Assembly: GCF_001591365.1 (NCBI RefSeq) | Contig: NZ_BCUT01000001.1 | Location: forward strand, 620,001-684,000 | DNA: 64,000 nucleotides | Direction of reading: 5' to 3' | Origin: Variovorax paradoxus NBRC 15149 | GTDB lineage: Bacteria; Pseudomonadota; Gammaproteobacteria; Burkholderiales; Burkholderiaceae_C | Made by a program: the position numbers and the translations under genes | Shown: in pieces, positions 52,286-59,477 of the stretch | Numbering within the stretch: position 1 is the first letter of the stretch | Layout: each line of letters starts with the position of its first letter | The notes under the pieces: generated by a model | What the model saw: only the letters and a program-made list of their open reading frames with translations | What the model was told of the DNA's origin: nothing | The model's database searches: none

Positions 52286-52314
52286 CGCATATCGATAGTC
52301 GAAGGCATTCGTTG
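52286..52314 (+). promoter_or_regulatory. Bipartite motif CGCATATCGAT-N11-TTCGTTG (copy B)
   Basis: Same two blocks and the same 11-base spacing as copy A (47474-47502, minus). It lies 71 bases upstream of the binding-protein ATG at 52386. ACGCATATC is also present at 61782-61790 next to a TTCGTTG box. Confidence 0.55.
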
Positions 52315-52385
52315 CGGCGGCGGACGCGGCCTCGCAAGATCGCCGGCTCTCTCTTCCTGCCCGATTCCTTCGCTCTTCCCAGTCG

Positions 52386-53231
52386 ATGACCTCCCGCCTC
52401 CGACCCACCTCCCTCTTCTCTTCCCGCACGGCCATGGCACTGGCGGTTCTGGGCCTGGGCGCAGCTGCGGCGCACGCCGACGCCACGCTCGATCGCATCA
52501 AGCAGCGCGGCAAGGTGGCCATCGGTGTCGTGGTGGGCGGCGGCCCCTTCGGCTCGATCGATCCGGCCACGCAGCAGCCGGTGGGCTGGAACCCCGACCT
52601 GGCGCGCGATCTTGCAAAGCAGCTCGGCGCCGAGGCCGAGCTGGTGCAGGTGCAGCCTTCGAACCGCGTGCAGTTCCTGCAATCGGGCAAGGTCGACCTG
52701 CTGATTGCCTCGATGGAATACAACGCCGATCGCGGCGAGATCCTCGGCCACGCGCCCACGCCCTTCTACCGCGTGGGCGGCACCGCTGCGGTGCTCAAGA
52801 GCAGCGGCATCGCCAAGTGGGAAGACCTGCGCGGCAAGGTCGTCTGCGCCTCCCAGGGCAGCAGCTACGTGAAGCCGCTGCAGGAGCAGTACGGCGCGCA
52901 GGTGCGCGGCTTCAAGACCTCTTCGGAATCGCTGCTCGCGCTGCGCGGCGGCAACTGCGTGGCCGCCGTGCACGATGCCACGCTGATCCAGCCGCTTCTT
53001 CGCAGCAACGCCGAATGGGCCGCCTATGCGGCGCCGATCCGCGACGAGATCCTGCCCGCGCCCTCGGTGGTGTGGACCCGCAAGGGCGAGGCCGACACCA
53101 TTGCCGCCGTCGACAAGGCGGTGCAGCAATGGCACCGCAGCGGCTGGCTGATTGCCACCGAAAAGCGCAACGGCATCGAGCCGCCGCAACCGCTGCTGAC
53201 CGAACTGCAGGCCAGGTTCAAAGCGCCCTGA
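52386..53231 (+). CDS. Cystine/polar amino-acid ABC transporter binding protein (family 3)
   Basis: 281 residues with a signal peptide ending AAAAHA. ATLDRIKQRGKVAIGVVVGG, QPVGWNPDLARDLAKQLGAE, QFLQSGKVDLLIASMEYNAD and GKVVCASQGSSYVKPLQEQY are family 3 solute-binding motifs. It belongs with the two permeases and ATPase downstream. Because cysteine dioxygenase and a cystathionine-lyase-type gene follow in the same direction, cystine or a related sulfur amino acid is the probable ligand. Confidence 0.91.
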   Translation: MTSRLRPTSLFSSRTAMALAVLGLGAAAAHADATLDRIKQRGKVAIGVVVGGGPFGSIDPATQQPVGWNPDLARDLAKQLGAEAELVQVQPSNRVQFLQSGKVDLLIASMEYNADRGEILGHAPTPFYRVGGTAAVLKSSGIAKWEDLRGKVVCASQGSSYVKPLQEQYGAQVRGFKTSSESLLALRGGNCVAAVHDATLIQPLLRSNAEWAAYAAPIRDEILPAPSVVWTRKGEADTIAAVDKAVQQWHRSGWLIATEKRNGIEPPQPLLTELQARFKAP

Positions 53232-53238
53232 GCGTCGG

Positions 53239-53982
53239 ATGAGCGAAGCACTGCTCGCGCAGGCCGTCACCGCCCTCAAGACGGTGGGGCTGAACTACGC
53301 CTTCGTGCTCGACCTGGGGGAGCGCACTGCCTTCCTGCGCGGACTCGGCGTCACGCTGCAGCTGTGCCTGCTGACCATTCCCGCAAGCCTCGCGGCCGGC
53401 GTGCTGATCGCAGCGGCGCTGACGTCGGGCCGTGCCTGGCTGGTGCAGCCGGCGCGCGCCTTCGTCGAGGTCACGCGCAACACGCCCACGCTGGTGCAGC
53501 TGTATTGCGCGTTCCTCGTGCTCAACATGCTGATCACGCAGCACGTGAAGATGCCTGGCGGCAATCCGCTCACGCCCTTCGTGTGGGTGGTGATCGTGGT
53601 GTCGCTGCACAAGGGCGTGTTCCATGCCGAGGCGCTGCGCGCGGGCATCGGGGCCGTGCCGCGCGTCACGCTGGAGGCCGCGCGCTCGCTCGGCTTCTCG
53701 CAGCGCCAGCTGCTGTGGCGCGTGGAGCTGCCGCTGGCGCTGCGCTTCGCGCTGCCCTCGCTGGTGAACAACCTGGTCGACCTGGTCAAGATGACCGCCG
53801 TGGCCTCGGCCATCGCGGTGGGCGACGTGACCTACGAATCCATCATGATCTGGACGCAGCGCGACAACGTGCTCGAACTGCTGTTGCTGATCCTGGTCTT
53901 CTTCGGCCTCTTGACCTGGCTCGTGAGCCTGGCGGGCCGCTGGCTCGAGGAACGACTGAGGATGCCCGGCTATGGCCAGTGA
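53239..53982 (+). CDS. Polar amino-acid ABC transporter permease (HisM type)
   Basis: 247 residues, about five membrane segments. FLRGLGVTLQLCLLTIPASL is the first helix of HEQRo-type permeases, VTRNTPTLVQLYC is the family signature, and LEAARSLGFSQRQLLWRVEL is the coupling loop. It starts 7 bases after the binding-protein stop, and its end overlaps the second permease by 11 bases. Confidence 0.93.
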   Translation: MSEALLAQAVTALKTVGLNYAFVLDLGERTAFLRGLGVTLQLCLLTIPASLAAGVLIAAALTSGRAWLVQPARAFVEVTRNTPTLVQLYCAFLVLNMLITQHVKMPGGNPLTPFVWVVIVVSLHKGVFHAEALRAGIGAVPRVTLEAARSLGFSQRQLLWRVELPLALRFALPSLVNNLVDLVKMTAVASAIAVGDVTYESIMIWTQRDNVLELLLLILVFFGLLTWLVSLAGRWLEERLRMPGYGQ

Positions 53983-54793
53983 GATCGCGCTTCCTCAAGG
54001 CAGCGCCCCGGCCATCGCCGCGGACGCCGGCACGCCCGCGTGGCGCAGGCCGTGGGCCCTGGCCGCGTGGGCCGCCTTGGCGCTCGTCGCCTTCTGGGCC
54101 GCCACCGGCACCACGCCCACGGCCTTCGTCCATCTCTGGACATGGCTGCCCGCACTGCTGCGCGGCCTCCTGGCCAACATCGAGATCAGCGTGCTCGCGA
54201 TGGCGCTGGGCACGCTGGCCGGGCTCTTGATCGGGGCGCTGTCGCTCTCGCCGCTGCGGGTGCTGCGCGTCGCCGCGCGCTGGTATGTGCAGGTCTTTCG
54301 CAATGCGCCCGTGCTGGTGCTGGTCTATTTCACGACCTATGTGTTTCCGTTCGAGCTGCACCTGGTGTCGTGGACCTTCCCGTTCCCCGACTGGATCAAG
54401 GTGGTGCTGGGCCTGGCACTGCCGGCCAGCGCGAACGTGGCGGAGATCTTCCGCGGCGCGATCCAGTCGATCCCGAGCGCGCAGTGGGAGGCCGCGCAAT
54501 CGCTGGCCTTCAGGCGCAGCGAGATCTTCCGCCTGATCGTGCTGCCGCAGTGCCTGCGCCGCATGCTGCCGCCATGGATGAACCTCTATGCCAGCATCAC
54601 CATGAGCACCGCGCTGGCCTCGCTGGTGGGCGTGCACGACGTGGTCGACACGGCGCAGATCGCGAGCAACACGGTGGCGCGCACCGACTTCACCATCCTC
54701 GTCTATTTCACGCTGCTGGGCCTGTTCTTCGCCTGCTGCTATCCGATCGCGCGCGCCACCCGCGCGCTGGAACGTCGCCATGACCGCCGCTGA
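53972..54793 (+). CDS. Polar amino-acid ABC transporter permease, second subunit
   Basis: 273 residues. A hydrophobic N-terminal helix (ALAAWAALALVAFWAATGTT) precedes the permease core. LANIEISVLAMALGTLAGLL, VFRNAPVLVLVYF and WEAAQSLAFRRSEIFRLIVL are conserved HisQ/M features. Together with the previous subunit it forms a heterodimeric channel. It overlaps the ATPase gene by 14 bases. Confidence 0.93.
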   Translation: MASEIALPQGSAPAIAADAGTPAWRRPWALAAWAALALVAFWAATGTTPTAFVHLWTWLPALLRGLLANIEISVLAMALGTLAGLLIGALSLSPLRVLRVAARWYVQVFRNAPVLVLVYFTTYVFPFELHLVSWTFPFPDWIKVVLGLALPASANVAEIFRGAIQSIPSAQWEAAQSLAFRRSEIFRLIVLPQCLRRMLPPWMNLYASITMSTALASLVGVHDVVDTAQIASNTVARTDFTILVYFTLLGLFFACCYPIARATRALERRHDRR

Positions 54794-55643
54794 TAGATCC
54801 TCCGCCACCACGGCTGCCGCACACGAAGCGCCGCTGGTGGCGCTGCGCGATGTGCACCTGCGCTTCGGCGCCAACGAGGTGCTCAAGGGCATCGACCTGG
54901 TGGTGCGGCGCGGCGAGGCCGTGTCCATCATCGGACCCTCGGGCTCGGGCAAGTCGACCATCCTGCGCTGCATCACGGGCTTGCTGCGGCCGCAGCGCGG
55001 CGCGATCCGCGTGGGCGACACGCAGGTGGACGCGCTGCGCTCCGAGGCCGAACTGATCGCGCTGCGCAAGCGCGTGGGCTTCGTGTTCCAGCAGTACAAC
55101 CTGTTCCCGCATCTCACCGTGCTGGAAAACCTGGTGATCGCACCCACGCGCGTGGCGGGCCGCGACCGCGCCGCGGCGCAGCGCGAAGCGCGTGCGCTGC
55201 TCGACAAGGTGAGGCTGTCGCACAAGGAGGCAGCCTATCCCGGCGAGCTTTCCGGCGGGCAGCAGCAGCGCGTCGCCATTGCGCGGGCGCTGGCGATGCG
55301 GCCCGAACTGATGCTGTTCGACGAAGTGACCTCGGCCCTCGACCCCGAGACCGTCGGCGAGGTGCTGACCGTGATCCGCGACCTGGTGCAGGAAGGGCTG
55401 ACCTGCGTGCTGGTGACGCACGAGATGCGCTTTGCCGAGGAGATCAGCGACCAGGTGTATTTCACGGAGGCCGGGGTCATCGTCGAGCACGGTCCTGCGC
55501 CGCGCATCTTCGGGCAGCCCGAAAGCGAACGCACCCGCGCCTTCCTGCGCCGCGCGCTGGGCGAAGGCGCCCGCACGGCGCCTGCACGGCCCGCTCCCAT
55601 TCCCGAAGCGCTGCCCTTCGAGCGGCTGCGCTTTGCGCTCTGA
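54780..55643 (+). CDS. Polar amino-acid ABC transporter ATPase (GlnQ/TcyN type)
   Basis: 287 residues. Walker A GPSGSGKST, Q-loop VFQQYNLFPHLTVLENL, signature SGGQQQR, Walker B LMLFDEVTSALDP and switch VTHEMRFAEEI are intact. The LFPHLTVLENL and ALDPE patterns place it in the amino-acid importer group rather than the SsuB group found elsewhere in this window. It is followed after 23 bases by a cysteine dioxygenase gene. Confidence 0.94.
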   Translation: MTAADRSSATTAAAHEAPLVALRDVHLRFGANEVLKGIDLVVRRGEAVSIIGPSGSGKSTILRCITGLLRPQRGAIRVGDTQVDALRSEAELIALRKRVGFVFQQYNLFPHLTVLENLVIAPTRVAGRDRAAAQREARALLDKVRLSHKEAAYPGELSGGQQQRVAIARALAMRPELMLFDEVTSALDPETVGEVLTVIRDLVQEGLTCVLVTHEMRFAEEISDQVYFTEAGVIVEHGPAPRIFGQPESERTRAFLRRALGEGARTAPARPAPIPEALPFERLRFAL

Positions 55644-55666
55644 ACCCACCGCCTCCCCTTCAAGCC

Positions 55667-56305
55667 ATGACCATCACTCCCAGCATCCCGGGCACCGCCC
55701 TGGCCGCTCGCCGCCGCGTTGCGGTCGACCAGGCGCTGACCGACATCCGCGGCATCGCAAACACGCAGCCCTTCGACCGCACCGTTCTTGCGCGCATCAC
55801 GGCGCGCCTCGAAAAGCTCGCGCAGCAGACCGAGCTTTTCACCCGCACCGACTTTCCGCCGCCGGCCGCCACGGAAGGCGTGGGCGCCTCCACGCGCTAC
55901 CGCCTGAACCCCGAGGACGGTGACGACGACGTGGCGCTCTACCTGAACTCCATCAACCCGGGCAAGACCTCGATTCCGCACAACCACACGACCTGGGCCG
56001 CCATCGTGGCCGTCGAAGGGCAGGAGGAGAACCGCATCTACCGCCGCACCGACGACGGCAGCGATCCGGCCGTGGCCCGGCTGGAGCTCGAGCGCGAAGT
56101 GACGGTGCAGCCCGGCACGCCGATCGCCTTCCTGCCCGACGACCTGCACAGCATCCACGTGATCGGCGACGAGCCCACGCTGCACTTCCACCTGTACGGC
56201 CGGCCGCTCGAAACGCTCTCGCAGCGCATCGGCGTGAACCTGGAGACTGGCGCGGTCGTCAACTACAACGCCACGCAGCTCAAGCCGAGCAAGGCGGTGG
56301 CATGA
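55667..56305 (+). CDS. Cysteine dioxygenase-type cupin
   Basis: 212 residues, single cupin. The iron ligands of the CDO family are visible as H105 and H107 in IPHNHTTWAAIVAVEGQEEN and H161 or H164 in PDDLHSIHVIGDEPTLHFHL. The enzyme would add O2 to the thiol of cysteine (or 3-mercaptopropionate) to give the sulfinate. It follows the amino-acid transporter and overlaps the downstream lyase by four bases, which suggests breakdown of an imported sulfur amino acid. Its closest paralogue in the window is the N-terminal domain of the protein encoded at 59478-61697. Confidence 0.9.
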   Translation: MTITPSIPGTALAARRRVAVDQALTDIRGIANTQPFDRTVLARITARLEKLAQQTELFTRTDFPPPAATEGVGASTRYRLNPEDGDDDVALYLNSINPGKTSIPHNHTTWAAIVAVEGQEENRIYRRTDDGSDPAVARLELEREVTVQPGTPIAFLPDDLHSIHVIGDEPTLHFHLYGRPLETLSQRIGVNLETGAVVNYNATQLKPSKAVA

Positions 56306-57507
56306 CCACGTCATTTCCAGGAAAGCGCCTGCACTCCGCCACCCGGCTGCTGCATGCGGGCGCGCCCGCGCTGCGCGAAGGCGCGGGGCCGGTGAACGTG
56401 CCGGTGGTGCGCACAAGCACCGTGCGCTTCGAGAACACGGCCGCCCAGGCCGACCATCACCACCGCCGCACGGCGGGCGAACGCGTGGCCTCCTACGGCC
56501 GCCACGGCCTGGACACCCACCGCGCACTCGAAGACGCGGTGGTCGGCCTCGAGGGCGGGCACCGCGCCTTCCTCACGCCCTCGGGCCTGTCGGCGATCAC
56601 GCTGGTGCTGCTCGCGCTGCTCTCGCCCGGCGACCACGCGCTGGTGGCCGATGGCGTGTATGCGCCGCTGCGCCGGGTCGACAGCACGCTGCTGCAGCGC
56701 CTGGGCATCACGGTCGAGTATTTCTCGCCCACGCACGACGACCTCGCCAGCCGGCTGCGGCCGAACACGCGCCTGCTGTACCTCGAATCGCCGAGCTCGC
56801 TGCTCTATGAGGTGCTGGACCTGCCCGCGCTGAGCGCCGTCGCACGCGACCGCGGCGTGACCGTGGCCACCGACAACACCTGGAGCGGCGGCTGGTTCCA
56901 TCAGCCGCTGGCGCTGGGCGCCAACATCTCGATCCAGGCGGCCACCAAGTACATCTCTGGCCATTCCGACCTGATGCAGGGCATCGTGGTGGTCGACAGC
57001 CCCGCACTGGCCGCCAAACTCTCGACCGCCTACGAGGCGCTGGGCCTGACCATCGGCGCCGACGACGCCTACCTCGCGCTGCGCGGCCTGCGCACGCTGC
57101 CTGTGCGCCTCGCGCAGCACCAGCGCAATGCCACGGCAGTGGCCGAGTTTCTGCAGCAGCAGCCGCAGGTGTCGCGCGTCTTCTACCCGGCGCTGCCCAC
57201 CGACCCCGGCCATACACTGTGGAAGCGCGATTTCAGCGGTGCGAGCGGGCTGGTCTCCTTCGAATTCCGCCATGCCACGCCGGCCGCTGCCAATGCCTTC
57301 GTCGATGCGCTCAGGCTGTTCGGCATCGGCGCCTCGTGGGGCGGCTACGAAAGCCTGGCGCTGGCCGCCCAGCCCGAAAGGCTGCGCGAGCACCGGCAGT
57401 GGACCGGCGATGCGCCCGTGGTGCGGCTGCATGTCGGGCTCGAGGATCCGCAGGACCTGATCGCCGATCTGTCGCAAGCCTTCGCCGCCGGCGCACGGGC
57501 ACTTTGA
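56302..57507 (+). CDS. metC: Cystathionine lyase/synthase-type PLP enzyme (Cys/Met metabolism family)
   Basis: 401 residues. VASYGRHGLDTHRALEDAVV is the start of the substrate site, TPSGLSAITLVLLAL the PLP-phosphate site, and AATKYISGHSDLMQGIVVVD holds the PLP lysine. The sequence groups with bacterial cystathionine beta-lyases, which split cystathionine or cystine-type substrates to a thiol, pyruvate and ammonia. The start overlaps the dioxygenase stop (ATGA). In this operon it could act on imported cystine or lanthionine-like compounds. A gamma-lyase activity cannot be excluded. Confidence 0.9.
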   Translation: MTTSFPGKRLHSATRLLHAGAPALREGAGPVNVPVVRTSTVRFENTAAQADHHHRRTAGERVASYGRHGLDTHRALEDAVVGLEGGHRAFLTPSGLSAITLVLLALLSPGDHALVADGVYAPLRRVDSTLLQRLGITVEYFSPTHDDLASRLRPNTRLLYLESPSSLLYEVLDLPALSAVARDRGVTVATDNTWSGGWFHQPLALGANISIQAATKYISGHSDLMQGIVVVDSPALAAKLSTAYEALGLTIGADDAYLALRGLRTLPVRLAQHQRNATAVAEFLQQQPQVSRVFYPALPTDPGHTLWKRDFSGASGLVSFEFRHATPAAANAFVDALRLFGIGASWGGYESLALAAQPERLREHRQWTGDAPVVRLHVGLEDPQDLIADLSQAFAAGARAL

Positions 57508-57563
57508 TTCCCCCCGGCGAATACCTTTTCGGGTGCGGGGCCGTGTGCTTGCCGCATGGCTTC

Positions 57564-57602
57564 TTGATTGCTTGGGGCGATGTATATACAATAGTATCTA
57601 CA
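57564..57602 (+). promoter_or_regulatory. vapBC promoter with overlapping palindromic operator
   Basis: TTGATT (57564-57569) and TACAAT (57587-57592) with a 17-base spacer form a good sigma70 promoter. Over the -10 lies a near-perfect palindrome, TGTATATAC-AATA-GTATCTACA (57581-57602, eight of nine pairs match). VapB-type antitoxins repress their own promoter through such sites. Confidence 0.7.
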
Positions 57603-57624
57603 TTCACGATCCGGGGAGCCGGTC

Positions 57625-57894
57625 ATGCCGCAATCCATCGCCAAACTCTTTGCCACCGGCGGCAGCCAAGCCGTGCGCCTGCCGGCCGAATTTCGGTTCG
57701 ACGACACCACCGAGGTCTATATCCGACGCGATGAGGCCACCGGCGACGTCATCCTCTCTACCCGCGCGCCAGCGGACTGGCACGTATTCATGCAGCTGCG
57801 CAACAAGCAACTGGGCGCCATTCCTGCCGACTTCATGTCCGACCGCGAACAAGGCGAACAACAGCGCGACCCCTTCGAAGGCTGGAAGGAATGA
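57625..57894 (+). CDS. vapB: VapB/VagC-type antitoxin (SpoVT-AbrB fold)
   Basis: 89 residues. AKLFATGGSQAVRLPAEFRF is the AbrB/MazE-like swapped-hairpin DNA-binding domain (GGSQAVRLP is typical of VagC), and the C-terminal acidic part (SDREQGEQQRDPFEGWKE) is the toxin-binding tail with its terminal tryptophan. GGGGAG precedes the ATG. It overlaps the toxin gene by four bases. Confidence 0.92.
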   Translation: MPQSIAKLFATGGSQAVRLPAEFRFDDTTEVYIRRDEATGDVILSTRAPADWHVFMQLRNKQLGAIPADFMSDREQGEQQRDPFEGWKE

Positions 57895-58307
57895 CGCTGT
57901 ACATGCTCGACACCAATGCGGCAAGCGAGGCGATCCGCGGCAATCCGGCCTTCGACGGCCGTTTGCAAGCCATGGCTCCGGGCCAATGGTGCATTTCCGC
58001 AGTGACCTGCTCCGAACTTCGGTTCGGCATCGCCAGGCGTCCCGAAGCCGTGCGGCTGCACCGGATCGTGCAGGAGTTCCTGCGCATCTCACCCATCCTA
58101 CCTTGGGACGCACAGGCGGCAACGAGGCACGGCGATCTGCGCGCCCACTTGAAGGCGAGCGGCACACCCATCGGCGATTTCGACGAAATGATTGCGGCGC
58201 ATGCGCTGGCGGTCGGTGCCGTCGTCGTCACTGACAACACGCGACACTTTGCGCGTGTGCCGGGCCTCGTGCTCGATAACTGGCTGCGCGCCCCAGCTGG
58301 CCACTGA
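57891..58307 (+). CDS. vapC: VapC toxin (PIN-domain ribonuclease)
   Basis: 138 residues. The acidic PIN active site is complete: D7 in YMLDTN, E42 in CSELRFGIA, D96/D98 in IGDFDEMIAAHA and D115 in VVTDN. Such toxins cut tRNA or rRNA when free of antitoxin. The pair sits between the sulfur-amino-acid operon and an orphan TRAP binding protein, both part of the sulfur island, and was probably inserted there. No damage is visible, so the module should be functional. Confidence 0.93.
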   Translation: MTLYMLDTNAASEAIRGNPAFDGRLQAMAPGQWCISAVTCSELRFGIARRPEAVRLHRIVQEFLRISPILPWDAQAATRHGDLRAHLKASGTPIGDFDEMIAAHALAVGAVVVTDNTRHFARVPGLVLDNWLRAPAGH

Positions 58308-58410
58308 GAACGGTGCCTGCTGCGCCGCGCAGCCCCTCCCTGCGTGGGCCGCGCGAAGAAGCCCCGCCTCCCGATGCACCAGTCAGGAACACAGGCAAAA
58401 AGTAGTGTTC

Positions 58411-58432
58411 AACCTGACCGGATGTTCAGGTT
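58411..58432. promoter_or_regulatory. Inverted repeat AACCTGA-N8-TCAGGTT followed by T-run
   Basis: A perfect 7+7 inverted repeat about 100 bases after vapC and 54 bases before the dctP-like ATG. The following TTTT allows a weak terminator for vapBC; its place also allows an operator for the next gene. The two cannot be separated from sequence alone. Confidence 0.45.
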
Positions 58433-58485
58433 TTCCAGGCCACCCGCTGTTATTCTGCGCAACATATTTGTTAGCGAAAGTATTC

Positions 58486-59460
58486 ATGCGCGCTGGATCC
58501 TGGAGTTTTGCATTGACCCTCCTCTGCTTGGCAAGCCTTGCTGCCGAAGCTCAAACACCATTGCGCGCGTGGAACACCCACCCCGACGGCTACCCGGTCA
58601 CGGAGGCCATGAAGAGCTTCATCCAGGAAGTGGACGTGGCCACCAAGGGCAAATACAAGATCGAGCTTTTCTCCAATGCCGTGCTGGGCGACCAGGGCAA
58701 GGCCGTCGCCATGCTCAAGGCCGGCGAGATCGATGTGGCCGAGTTCAATTCGGCGCCGCTGTCCGAGGCCGCGCCGGGGCTCAAGGCATTCAATCTCCCG
58801 TTCCTGTTCCACGACTCTGCGCACATGTTCCGGTATCTGGATGGCGAGATGGGCACGCGCCTGGCGGAGACGCTGAAGGCTTCGGGCTACGTGGTGCTGG
58901 GCTGGTACGACGGCGGTGCGCGTTCGTTCTACTGCGCCAACAAGCCGGTGACGAAGCGCGAGGATCTGGTGGGGCAAAGAATCCGGGTGCAGCAATCGGA
59001 GGTGTACATCGAGATGGTCAAGCTGCTGGGTGCCACCCCGGTGGTCGTGCCCTACAAGGAAGTGCTCGATGGATTCCAGAAGGGAACGATCGACTGCGCC
59101 GAAGGCAACATGGCCTCGTACGAGGCCACCGGACACTACAAGGTGGCCAAGTACATGCTGCTGGACAGCCACATGATTTCTCCCGAGGCGCTGGTTGTCT
59201 CCAGCAAGCTGTGGAACCGGCTCAGCGCCGAGGAGCGGGACGTGTTCCAGAAGGCCGGAAAAAAATCGGCGGTCCTGATGCGCGAGCTGTGGGAGAAGCG
59301 AAGCATCGCGGCGCGTGCCGCGGTGGCCAAGGACGGCGTCCAGTTTGCCAACGTGCAGGACTTTTCTCCCTACATCCGGAAGATGTCGCCGCTCTACACC
59401 AAGTACATGACCGACCCGGCCACCCGAGCCGAATTGTTCGCCATCGTCGGGAACCAGTAA
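58486..59460 (+). CDS. TRAP transporter solute-binding protein (DctP family)
   Basis: 324 residues with a signal peptide (FALTLLCLASLAAEAQ). AWNTHPDGYPVTEAMKSFIQ, KYKIELFSNAVLGDQGKAVA, GQRIRVQQSEVYIEMVKLLG and IDCAEGNMASYEATGHYKVA are DctP motifs; the RVQQS segment contains the arginine that salt-bridges a carboxylate or sulfonate ligand. No DctQ or DctM membrane gene is nearby, so it is an orphan receptor or uses a distant partner. It converges with the large cupin-rhodanese gene. Confidence 0.9.
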   Translation: MRAGSWSFALTLLCLASLAAEAQTPLRAWNTHPDGYPVTEAMKSFIQEVDVATKGKYKIELFSNAVLGDQGKAVAMLKAGEIDVAEFNSAPLSEAAPGLKAFNLPFLFHDSAHMFRYLDGEMGTRLAETLKASGYVVLGWYDGGARSFYCANKPVTKREDLVGQRIRVQQSEVYIEMVKLLGATPVVVPYKEVLDGFQKGTIDCAEGNMASYEATGHYKVAKYMLLDSHMISPEALVVSSKLWNRLSAEERDVFQKAGKKSAVLMRELWEKRSIAARAAVAKDGVQFANVQDFSPYIRKMSPLYTKYMTDPATRAELFAIVGNQ

Positions 59461-59477
59461 GCGCTGCCCGGCCCCGT

